In this document: piece by piece, positions 1 to 7,144 of the stretch
How positions within the stretch are numbered: the first letter of the stretch is position 1
How the letters are laid out: each line of letters starts with the position of its first letter
Source of the DNA: Alkalicoccus luteus
GTDB lineage: Bacteria > Bacillota > Bacilli > Bacillales > Salisediminibacteriaceae
Length of the DNA stretch: 64,000 nucleotides
Reading direction: 5' to 3' (one strand)
Assembly (NCBI GenBank): GCA_052061695.1
Contig: JBPZEY010000009.1
Position numbers and translations under genes: made by a program
The notes under the pieces: model-generated
Database searches by the model: none
Told to the model about the DNA's origin: nothing
The model's input: only the letters and a program-made list of their open reading frames with translations

Positions 1-60
1 AAGTAGTAAACTAAGTATAGACGATCATCTGGGAAAAAGGGAGCAAAAAAGATAAAGAAG

Positions 61-85
61 ACCAAAAACGTCCACAAGGACGTTT
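61..85 (-). terminator. Intrinsic terminator ending the ykoFEDC unit
   Basis: On the minus strand an 8-bp perfect stem (AAACGTCC / GGACGTTT) with a TTGT loop runs into a T-rich tract. It lies one base after the stop codon of a possible small ORF and closes the minus-strand unit that begins with ykoF. Bases 1-60 hold nothing I can identify. Confidence 0.75.
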
Positions 86-211
86 CTAGTCTTCATCAAG
101 GACTTTTTCAGTGGCCCCGGCTTCCACTGGTCCGGCTTTATGCTCATACAGATCCTTCTCTGAAGACCTCAGCTTCCGCTGTCCGCCGCTATGACCCTGC
201 TTGGTAGCCAA
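86..211 (-). CDS. Possible small ORF (about 41 aa) overlapping the 3' end of ykoC
   Basis: An open frame in a different phase from ykoC runs from a TTG at 211 to a TAG at 88-86, immediately before the terminator. It reads as a charged, soluble peptide whose C-terminal half contains EKDLYEHKAGPVEAGATEKV, which looks like natural protein rather than noise. I see no convincing Shine-Dalgarno sequence and no ATG, so expression would depend on coupling to ykoC or on another start. I do not recognise a family. It may be a real small protein or a chance reading frame in a short trailer. Confidence 0.3.
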   Translation of the reverse strand: MATKQGHSGGQRKLRSSEKDLYEHKAGPVEAGATEKVLDED

Positions 212-974
212 AGATCGATAAGTAGCCAAGATAGTACGAAACAGCGAACGTAAGCAGCATGGCACCGTTAATCAGCCCGAAAAACGACCAGTCCCGTGCC
301 TGTATCTGCATGTGATGGTAGTGTGTCCGCTCGGTGGAGCCGGTGAATCCTTTTGATTCCATCGCATTTGCCGTCCGTTCTGCCCGGCGGATCGCATTGG
401 CCATCAGGGGAACAGCGTAGCGGCGGAACTGCAGCATCCGTGCCTTTACCCCTTTCGCTCTGCCAACTCCGCGAACCCGCTGCGCCTGCCGCAGCAGCTG
501 AAATTCATGACGGAACAATGGCAGAAACCGGTAGCCTGCAAGCACTCCATAAGTAATGGAAGGCGGAAGTTTAAACTGCTGCATTAAACTAAGCATGAAC
601 TTCGTAGAGTCGGTCGTCAAAATAAACAGCAGCGACAAAGCCCCAAAGCAGAGAGAGCGCAAGGCAAGACTTATCCCGACAGCAACGGATCCTGTGGTCA
701 CCTCAAACCGCCAAACGGTAAATAACGTTCGGCCTTCAGCAAACGATCCTGAAGCATACAACATGCTCATCCAGGCAAACCCTGCCGCAAGCACCGTAAA
801 AGGCATGAAGAACAGAAGCCACTTTTTCAGCGGAACGCCGCTGAAAAATACGGTGTAGCCGATGATAAACAGTAAAAACACAAGCGGGGTGAATATATCG
901 AAGCTGAAGCTCAGTATGACACCCGGAATGAGAACCGTCACGGCTTTCAAAGCCGGATTAAGGGAAGCTGTCAT
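189..974 (-). CDS. ykoC: ECF-type transporter transmembrane component (YkoC-like)
   Basis: About 261 aa, strongly hydrophobic, of the CbiQ/EcfT family, which forms the membrane-coupling subunit of energy-coupling-factor ABC transporters. Several membrane segments lie in the first 130 residues and the last 30. Between them is the basic cytoplasmic region (GVLAGYRFLPLF, then an Arg-rich stretch with AQRVRGVGRAKG) that in this family carries the Ala-Arg-Gly coupling helices docking on the ATPase. I place the start at the ATG at 974, giving a 4-base ATGA overlap with ykoD; a longer frame to 1040 runs inside ykoD and lacks its own ribosome site. With ykoF, ykoE and ykoD upstream and a TPP riboswitch, it is the permease of a putative hydroxymethylpyrimidine/thiamine uptake system. 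Confidence 0.88.
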   Translation of the reverse strand: MTASLNPALKAVTVLIPGVILSFSFDIFTPLVFLLFIIGYTVFFSGVPLKKWLLFFMPFTVLAAGFAWMSMLYASGSFAEGRTLFTVWRFEVTTGSVAVGISLALRSLCFGALSLLFILTTDSTKFMLSLMQQFKLPPSITYGVLAGYRFLPLFRHEFQLLRQAQRVRGVGRAKGVKARMLQFRRYAVPLMANAIRRAERTANAMESKGFTGSTERTHYHHMQIQARDWSFFGLINGAMLLTFAVSYYLGYLSIFGYQAGS

Positions 975-2515
975 CCTGTCACCGCCTCCCGTTCCGGCTG
1001 CAGCAAGCTGCAGGACTGCAAGAGGTCCTGCTCTTTCCAAAGCTGCTGCGGTTCCCCCTCGAAAGCCGCTTCTCCGCCCTTCATGACTAACACGCGATGA
1101 CAGTAGCGATCGACAAGCATCATGTCATGGGTGATCAATACAACTGCGGTTCCGCCGCTGCGCAGCTCATCAAGCATGTTCATCAAATCAGCTGTAGACG
1201 CCGCATCCTGGCCAAACGTCGGCTCGTCCAAAAACAGCACGTCTGGAATGTCGCCCAGCATGACTGCTGCACTAAGACGGCGCTTTTGACCACCGGAAAG
1301 CGTAAACGGATTGTGATACCGGTGCTTCTCCAGCCGGAAGCGCCTCAACAGCGCCTCCATCCACTCTTCTGCATCATCACGTCCTGCAAGCTCCGGACCG
1401 AATAACAGCTCCTCTTGAACCGTATCGGTAATAAACTGGTGCTCCGGATTTTGGAATACAAATCCGGTACGCTTGCGAAACTGCTCCTCACCCAGTTCCT
1501 GCAAGGCTTTTCCACCGAGTTCAATACGGCCGGTGTCCAGCGGGAGCAGTCCGGCGGCTGCCTGAAGAAGTGTGGTCTTTCCAGATCCGTTTTCACCGGC
1601 AATTGCCAGCATTTCTCCGCGGTGCAGTTGAAACGAAGCGTGCTGCACGATCGCTTTTTTCCGCTTGGAGACTGTCAGGTTTTCTGCACGGAAGATTGTC
1701 TCTCCGCGGTGTGGACCCGGACTTCGCGGCGGAAGCGGATCGTATCGGAAAGGCAGATGAATGCCTTCGCGTTTAAGCAGGCTTCGTTTCGTTTGATAGA
1801 TAGTATCCGGACTCCCGTCCAGCATGACGCTGCCGGCTGCAAGAAACACGGCCCGGTCTAGAAGGGACAGCCAGCGGTCAGCCTGATGCTCGATAATCAA
1901 CACCGTACAGCCGCGTGATCGGCGGATTCGGCCGATCAGCTCTACCAGCTCTTCTCCTGAAGCTGGATCAAGATTGGCCGCCGGTTCATCGACGATCAGC
2001 ACCTCCGGATCAAGAAGCAGCACGGAAGCAAGCGCAATCTTCTGCTTCTGGCCGCCGGACAGCTCATGAATAGCCCGGTGGCGAAAGTCGGTCATGTCTG
2101 TTTCTCTCAGCACATGATCGATTCGTTCGTCCATTACGTCTCGTGGAGCGGCAATATTTTCGAGCACAAACGCCAGCTCGTCTTCCACACTGATCATACA
2201 GAACTGACTCTCCGGGTCCTGAAACAAGACGCCGATGTGCTGTGCTGCTTCCCCTTTCCTATAGCTGGAAAGCGGTCGTCCATGCAGCCGGACCTCGCCG
2301 CGCATCGTTCCTTCCACCGCTTCTGGATAGAGTCCGTTCATGATCAGAGCGAGCGTGCTTTTCCCGCTCCCGCTCGCGCCTCCGATCAGGCAGCATTCGC
2401 CTGCCTGAAATTGAAGACTGATATCGTGAAGAAGCGGAGCTTCTTCTTCATAGGCAAAGCTGACGCGCTTCAGCTCTATGACAGGAGGTTTAGGATGCTT
2501 TTCGAATCCGTCCAT
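971..2515 (-). CDS. ykoD: Duplicated ABC ATPase of the thiamine-precursor ECF transporter (YkoD-like)
   Basis: 514 aa with two full ABC ATPase domains in tandem. Domain 1 (about 10-250) has Walker A GGASGSGKST, signature LSGGQ and Walker B VLIVDEP. Domain 2 (about 270-500) has Walker A GENGSGKTT, signature LSGGQ and DVLFLDEPTFG. The single polypeptide replaces the EcfA/EcfA' pair. The ribosome site GGGAAGG lies 7 bases before the ATG, within the end of ykoE; the genes overlap by 26 bases, so translation is probably coupled. It powers uptake through YkoC and YkoE. The assignment to HMP/thiamine precursors rests on family resemblance to B. subtilis ykoFEDC and on the upstream TPP riboswitch. 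Confidence 0.92.
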   Translation of the reverse strand: MDGFEKHPKPPVIELKRVSFAYEEEAPLLHDISLQFQAGECCLIGGASGSGKSTLALIMNGLYPEAVEGTMRGEVRLHGRPLSSYRKGEAAQHIGVLFQDPESQFCMISVEDELAFVLENIAAPRDVMDERIDHVLRETDMTDFRHRAIHELSGGQKQKIALASVLLLDPEVLIVDEPAANLDPASGEELVELIGRIRRSRGCTVLIIEHQADRWLSLLDRAVFLAAGSVMLDGSPDTIYQTKRSLLKREGIHLPFRYDPLPPRSPGPHRGETIFRAENLTVSKRKKAIVQHASFQLHRGEMLAIAGENGSGKTTLLQAAAGLLPLDTGRIELGGKALQELGEEQFRKRTGFVFQNPEHQFITDTVQEELLFGPELAGRDDAEEWMEALLRRFRLEKHRYHNPFTLSGGQKRRLSAAVMLGDIPDVLFLDEPTFGQDAASTADLMNMLDELRSGGTAVVLITHDMMLVDRYCHRVLVMKGGEAAFEGEPQQLWKEQDLLQSCSLLQPEREAVTG

Positions 2516-3098
2516 GCTGTTTCACCTTCCCTAATGCATAGCCTCTGAGCACCCCCGTCTTGGCGAGCTGATCGCTGATCCATTTTCCGAGTACGCCGGC
2601 GAGCAGCGCACCGCTTGCCAATCTGACGAGCAGCGTTGCAATAATCAAGCCTGCCGGAAGTGCAGCCAGGCCGGACTGGAACCAGCCCCAGGCGTAGCTG
2701 AACAGCGCAGCGGACATCCCCGCTGCAATAAGCACCCAGAGGGAATAATTTTTCCATTTTGTCGCTGCAAACGCAGCTTCGGCACCGAGCCCCTGAATCG
2801 CCGCAGAAATGATCAACTGTGGGCCTGCCGGGCTCCCGACCAGCACCTGTACCGTGCCTGCTATCAGCTCCGACCAGAACGCAGCGCCCTTTTTCCGGAT
2901 GATGTAGGCCGCTACAATGGAAACGATAAACCAAATTCCAAAAATCAGCTCATAGCCGAACGGCGCGAGGCCGAACGGCATGAGTGCATTTCGCAGACCT
3001 TGACCGAAGAAGTAAAAGCCGAGATAAATAAAGGCAAATACGACGCCGAGAATGGACATCAGGACAATTTCTTTCAGCTTCCAGTCTCTAAGCAGCAT
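2490..3098 (-). CDS. ykoE: ECF transporter substrate-binding membrane protein (YkoE-like)
   Basis: 202 aa with about six hydrophobic segments, starting LKEIVLMSILGVVFAFIYLG, the pattern of an S component. Family knowledge (YkoE) makes it the substrate-specific membrane subunit for hydroxymethylpyrimidine or thiamine. Its ATG overlaps the ykoF stop in a TGATG junction and its own 3' end overlaps ykoD, so four proteins are translated in tight sequence. Control comes from the TPP riboswitch upstream of ykoF. Confidence 0.9.
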   Translation of the reverse strand: MLLRDWKLKEIVLMSILGVVFAFIYLGFYFFGQGLRNALMPFGLAPFGYELIFGIWFIVSIVAAYIIRKKGAAFWSELIAGTVQVLVGSPAGPQLIISAAIQGLGAEAAFAATKWKNYSLWVLIAAGMSAALFSYAWGWFQSGLAALPAGLIIATLLVRLASGALLAGVLGKWISDQLAKTGVLRGYALGKVKQHGRIRKAS

Positions 3099-3712
3099 CA
3101 GCCGTTCCTCTCATTGTCTTTTTTCGACGGGCTGTTCGCAGATACTGTGGCGGTCATCGTTACGTGTCCGTGCGAGCTCGACTGCGCTGTATCAACAAAT
3201 ATTTCTTCAAGTGTCCCGAACACCTCATTCGCTGATCCATCGAGCCGTGACGCATAATGAACGCCTTTCGTAAACGTACCGTGCTCTTTTGCCGTTTCAA
3301 CCTGGTCGGCAATGACTTGCATATACTCCGGGTTGTTCATTGGATATAGGGCGAAATGGGTCGCTGCTTCTACGTTTGTGTCGGCCGATGCTTCTTTATT
3401 CAAGCGCACGCCGTCTTCTGACATATACGTGTCGCCCTCACTGTCTCCAGGACAGCCGATCGAAAACGTACCGTTAAACACCGTGTGCGTGCCGTTTTTT
3501 GCCGCTTGTACGAATACAGCTTCAGCGACATCAAAAACGTGCTCACTCCTGCCGCGGACACAGGTCGTAATATCATCTGTCTGCATCCATACTTTCGACG
3601 TATCAACCTCTTGCAAAGCGGATTTGATAATGTCCGCAAACTGATCGGACATCGGATATACCGCAAAGCGCACTCCTACAATTCTGCTTGTTCCACAACT
3701 GACCTGACTCAT
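3098..3712 (-). CDS. ykoF: Thiamine/HMP-binding protein YkoF
   Basis: 204 aa built from two similar halves. Each half carries a FA-YPM motif (RFAVYPMSDQF near the N-terminus and HFALYPMNNPEYM near 120) and a ferredoxin-like alpha/beta pattern, matching the tandem ACT-like repeats of B. subtilis YkoF, which binds thiamine. It has no signal peptide or membrane helix, so it is probably a cytosolic partner of the YkoEDC transporter. The start is the ATG at 3712 behind GGAGG (CTGGAGGAATG). It is the first gene after the TPP riboswitch and two tandem terminators. Confidence 0.92.
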   Translation of the reverse strand: MSQVSCGTSRIVGVRFAVYPMSDQFADIIKSALQEVDTSKVWMQTDDITTCVRGRSEHVFDVAEAVFVQAAKNGTHTVFNGTFSIGCPGDSEGDTYMSEDGVRLNKEASADTNVEAATHFALYPMNNPEYMQVIADQVETAKEHGTFTKGVHYASRLDGSANEVFGTLEEIFVDTAQSSSHGHVTMTATVSANSPSKKDNERNG

Positions 3713-3765
3713 TGAAACATTCCTCCAGCCGGCGGCGAACGCCAGATTATTTTACGATTCGAACG

Positions 3766-3797
3766 AAAAAAAGACAGTCCCCCCGCGGGACTGTCTT
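3766..3797 (-). terminator. Second terminator in the ykoF leader
   Basis: On the minus strand a perfect 11-bp stem (AAGACAGTCCC / GGGACTGTCTT) is followed by seven Ts, some 50 bases before ykoF. It is stronger than the hairpin next to the aptamer, so the leader carries two terminators in series. Confidence 0.85.
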
Positions 3798-3835
3798 ACA
3801 TGCTGAAAATTCATTTATTCTGACAGGCGGCACCG

Positions 3836-3874
3836 AAAAAAAAGAGCATCTTCATGATCAGTCTCAGAAGATGC
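3836..3874 (-). terminator. Riboswitch-proximal terminator in the ykoF leader
   Basis: Minus strand: an 8-bp stem GCATCTTC / GAAGATGC with a 13-base loop, then eight Ts. It lies just downstream of the TPP aptamer and is the likely expression platform. Confidence 0.8.
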
Positions 3875-3895
3875 AGGTAACCGGCAAAGAAAGCC

Positions 3896-3980
3896 GCCTG
3901 CACTTCCCCACGCTGGTATTATCCAGTTCGGGTTCAAAGGGTTAACGGGAAGACCCGTCTCTCAGCATTGCAGCACCCCC
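3896..3980 (-). promoter_or_regulatory. TPP riboswitch (THI element) upstream of ykoFEDC
   Basis: Reading the minus strand, the conserved TPP aptamer blocks appear in order: GGGGGTGC, GCTGAGA, ACCCTTTGAACC, CTGGATAATACCAGCG and GGGAAG. The conserved bases match the THI-box consensus. Two terminators follow, so binding of thiamine pyrophosphate should stop transcription before ykoF. Confidence 0.95.
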
Positions 3981-4008
3981 AGTGCGTTCCGTATCGAATT
4001 GTAGTTTC

Positions 4009-4038
4009 ATTGTACCCTTTCAAGCGGTACTCTGTAAA
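4009..4038 (-). promoter_or_regulatory. Probable SigA promoter of the ykoF operon
   Basis: Minus strand TTTACA, an 18-base spacer, then TACAAT about 30 bases before the aptamer. An overlapping TTGAAA could also act as part of the -35 region. Confidence 0.6.
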
Positions 4039-4129
4039 GCCCGCTGCCGAAAAGCACCTCTTCCCTGCGAACAAACCCGGCCCTTGCAGCAAAGCGAGAG
4101 CCTGCTGCAGGCTCCTATTGTCTGATCGT

Positions 4130-4966
4130 TTAGGAAGCAGGTTCTTCCCCCGCCTCAGGCTGCGCAGGTGCTGCCACTCGCTCCAGTACAAGGAGCAGTT
4201 TGTCACGAAGCTTCGTCAGCCGCTCCAGATCAGCAGCGGACGGGACGGGACCCGCTGCAGCCGGCAGGTACAGGCGCCTGTTCAGCTCAAGCTGTATCCA
4301 CGGAATATCTGTCCGCGGTCCGTGCAGCTGCGTAATGTACCCGCCTCTGAACGGGGCGTTTACAAGCACAAGCGGGATTCCTTCTACCATTTCATCTGCA
4401 AACTCCCGTTCCAGCTCCTGCTTAAACAGCTGCATGAATTCCGGCGGCGCCGTGATCGTCTCTGTCTCTCTGCCTCCGCCTGCACTGCCGCGGTTGCTGA
4501 TGCACATTAACGGACGCTGTTCCCACGTATTGCCGTCCTTAGCCGGTCCAATGTCCAGCATCGTATGGCAATCCACTGCAAAACGCAGCCCTTCTTCACT
4601 AGATGCATGCATCAGCTTTTGATGATACGGAGCATGTACGGCTTCAATCAGACTATTCGTTTCCTCGTCGCTCAACGGTTCGCTCCACACCTGCTGGCCG
4701 TCGACAGTGAGCGTTTTGACAATTCCGTCCGGATTTGCTGGAGGACGGTCCGTCGGATCCCTGTTCAGGTCAATGACGACCCTGGCAGTATCAGCTGCCA
4801 TAAACGTCTGCACGCTGCCGCGGAAATCAAACAGCTCCTGCGTCCACGTGTCGCCGTCACGAGCAACGTCCGCCTCGGACAGCAGCAGTCTTTCTTTTAA
4901 ATGGTCCGGAATATGCGATCCCCCGTGAGGGACTGAAATCAAAATCGGAAGGAGAGCTTGCTTCAT
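4130..4966 (-). CDS. N-formylglutamate amidohydrolase family enzyme (HutG/FGase-like)
   Basis: 278 aa of the N-formylglutamate amidohydrolase fold. It opens LPILISVPHGGSHIPDHL, holding the SVPHGG motif, and has DCHTM near 150, both typical metal-ligand regions of this zinc hydrolase family; the ARVVIDLNRDP segment is also typical. Known relatives deformylate N-formyl-L-glutamate or hydrolyse related N-acyl amino acids. No histidine-utilisation genes lie nearby, so that textbook role is doubtful here. It overlaps the preceding ATP-grasp/M20 gene by 4 bases (ATGA), so the two are translationally coupled. Substrate is unknown; an N-acyl or gamma-glutamyl compound is an inference from the neighbours. 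Confidence 0.85.
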   Translation of the reverse strand: MKQALLPILISVPHGGSHIPDHLKERLLLSEADVARDGDTWTQELFDFRGSVQTFMAADTARVVIDLNRDPTDRPPANPDGIVKTLTVDGQQVWSEPLSDEETNSLIEAVHAPYHQKLMHASSEEGLRFAVDCHTMLDIGPAKDGNTWEQRPLMCISNRGSAGGGRETETITAPPEFMQLFKQELEREFADEMVEGIPLVLVNAPFRGGYITQLHGPRTDIPWIQLELNRRLYLPAAAGPVPSAADLERLTKLRDKLLLVLERVAAPAQPEAGEEPAS

Positions 4967-7113
4967 GTAGATTCCTCCTGCAGGTAAAGTGCTAACAGGA
5001 CTGCCCGCTGTACAAGTTCACTTCGATGCATCGCCTCATCCGGCGTATACAGCCTTCTGCTTGCCGGTGAAAATCCGCAAATACACGGAATATTCTCCGG
5101 TACGACTCCGGACGCTGTCGCCAGCAAGCTTGATTCTGTTCCAAAAGGCAGCTGATAGGCCTTTGCCCAGTGCTCCAGCCGCTCCAACATCGGGTGACTC
5201 TTTTGCCGTCTCAGCGGCGGCCGGGCTGTGATTTGTTCAATGTACGTTTTCATTCCCGTACGACCTGGTCTGAACAGCTTTTTCATTTGTTCTTCTGCTT
5301 CTTCTGCCAGCTTATCGTCCAAATAAGTAACGGCAATCGTTGCTGTGACGCGATGCGGCATGAGGACGCTGTACCGTTCGGATTGAATATCCTGGACGGA
5401 GACAGCGATCTTTTTTCGGCGGCTGCTTAACTCACGCAGACTCGCTGTCTGATCCAGAAACCACGTAAGCACGTCAAGCGGCTGGCTTTTTCTGCCGATG
5501 CGCTCCGGGTCTCCCTCCGCAATGATGTGATAGTCACGTGAACCGCGGCGCTGATCGACGACTTTTCCTTCCACAAAGCCCGGCTGCAGCACGATAACAT
5601 CCTCAGCCTCTGCCGCTGCTTTTTCGAGCATCGCAGAGGAATAGCGCATCCCGCGTCCTTCATCAGCATAAAAGAAAATACCCGTTTTCGTGCCCGCAAG
5701 CTTTTTCTCATCCTTCAGTGCCTTCAAGGCTGCAAGAGCTGTTGTAATTCCCGCGCGGCTGGAGGCGACCCCTTCGCCATAAATCCATTCCTGCTCCTTT
5801 CGAAACGAGAGCGGATAACCGGTTCGCTTCCCCGGCACATCGATCGGAACCACGAGAAGCGTTCCTCCTTTAAGACCTGCCTTCGTTTCCCACGTCCATG
5901 CCGACCTGCCGTTAGTCAGTTCGGGAACTTCCTTCAGCGACAGCTTTGCAAGCCGTTCCTCAAGCCGTTTCCGTACGCTGCTTAAGCCGACTGCATCCTC
6001 TGTTCTCGAGGAAAGATTCGTCCAGCTTTTCAGCTCTTCTTCCAGCCTGCCGCGCGTAGTGGTAAGCCGCTTAAACAATTTATCCGCAGTCGTCTTCATT
6101 TCATGTGATTCCTGATCAAAGAAATCCTTGCCAAAATAGCGTTCACACGTCACATCGATCAGCCGGTTAACGAGCGCCGCATAATCCATGCCGATTTTAT
6201 CGGCCGCAAACACGAGCGAGCCGTCTGCACCAAGACTGGCCATTGAGTTCACTTCCAAAATATACGGGTTCCCTTCCCGGTCAATGCGGAAGTCGACCCT
6301 CGCACTGTCATGACAGTGAAGCGCATTAAACGTCTGTACAGCCAGCTCTTTCACTCGTTCTGTTTCTTCATCGGAGAGCGGCGCCGGGCAGACTTTTTCG
6401 ACGGTCCGGCCGCTTTGATTTTTCTTGTCTTCAAACGTATAAATTTGCGGACCTTCCCCGAATACGAGTTCAACCGGCGGAAGTGCTTCTACCGGATTGT
6501 TGCCGATCAGCGCTACGTTTACTTCCCGGCCTTCGATGTACTCTTCTACGAGCGTCGGAGCGTTGTATGTTTCATAGATGACACGGACGCCTTCGCGAAG
6601 CTCTTCTTCGTTATGCACGATTTTCAAACCGAACGATACCGCTTCGTCCTTTGGTTTTACGATAAGAGGATAGGTAAGCGACTCCCGCAGCGGGCTGTCC
6701 GGCTTATCAAGAACAGCAAATTTTGGTGTAGGCAGCCCCTGCTGCATGAGCAGGATTTTTGTCACAACTTTATCGAGCGCTAGAGCATGCGTTTCCGGAC
6801 CTGAACCGACGTAAGGAATGCCGAGCATTTCCAGCATGCCGGGCACGTGCATATATCTGCCGCGCCCTTGGATACCGTAGCTTAAGTTGAAAACAAGACC
6901 AGGCCGCTCTCCTGAAATAACGGAGGGCATAAAATCTTCCAGGTTTTGAATCAGGTTTTTATCGCCTTCAAACGTTTTTACTTCGTGCCCGCCTTTTTTC
7001 AATCCTTCCCGAATGAGCCGGATCGTTTCCAAACCATATTTCTCCCGATTCTGGGTTCCAAATAAGTTAATGACGGCTTGGCTTTCTCTGTTGTACACCA
7101 CTGCTATTTTCAC
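4963..7113 (-). CDS. ATP-grasp ligase fused to an M20-peptidase-like domain
   Basis: 716 aa in two parts. Residues 1-340 are a D-Ala-D-Ala-ligase-type ATP-grasp domain: ALALDKVVTK, YPLIVKPKDEAVSFG, LVEEYIEGREVNVALIG and the magnesium-binding end ARVDFRIDREG...ILEVNSMASLG. Residues about 345-716 resemble an M20-type aminoacylase/peptidase, with a GKRTGYPL...GEGVASSRAG block and an ADEGRG block. The usual metal ligands look degraded: PID stands where HxD is expected and EG replaces the EE pair. The second half may therefore bind rather than cleave. ATP-grasp enzymes of this type join a carboxylate to an amine, so it probably makes an amide or peptide. It is coupled to the amidohydrolase downstream and follows the gamma-glutamyltransferase. 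The ATG at 7113 follows GAAGAAGGGTGTG. The biological product is unknown. Confidence 0.8.
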   Translation of the reverse strand: MKIAVVYNRESQAVINLFGTQNREKYGLETIRLIREGLKKGGHEVKTFEGDKNLIQNLEDFMPSVISGERPGLVFNLSYGIQGRGRYMHVPGMLEMLGIPYVGSGPETHALALDKVVTKILLMQQGLPTPKFAVLDKPDSPLRESLTYPLIVKPKDEAVSFGLKIVHNEEELREGVRVIYETYNAPTLVEEYIEGREVNVALIGNNPVEALPPVELVFGEGPQIYTFEDKKNQSGRTVEKVCPAPLSDEETERVKELAVQTFNALHCHDSARVDFRIDREGNPYILEVNSMASLGADGSLVFAADKIGMDYAALVNRLIDVTCERYFGKDFFDQESHEMKTTADKLFKRLTTTRGRLEEELKSWTNLSSRTEDAVGLSSVRKRLEERLAKLSLKEVPELTNGRSAWTWETKAGLKGGTLLVVPIDVPGKRTGYPLSFRKEQEWIYGEGVASSRAGITTALAALKALKDEKKLAGTKTGIFFYADEGRGMRYSSAMLEKAAAEAEDVIVLQPGFVEGKVVDQRRGSRDYHIIAEGDPERIGRKSQPLDVLTWFLDQTASLRELSSRRKKIAVSVQDIQSERYSVLMPHRVTATIAVTYLDDKLAEEAEEQMKKLFRPGRTGMKTYIEQITARPPLRRQKSHPMLERLEHWAKAYQLPFGTESSLLATASGVVPENIPCICGFSPASRRLYTPDEAMHRSELVQRAVLLALYLQEEST

Positions 7114-7144
7114 GCAAACACACCCTTCTTCCTAATAGTAGTCA

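Noticed and set aside
353..1086. Plus-strand frames opposite ykoC
   Set aside because: No ribosome sites or recognisable protein; shadows of ykoC.
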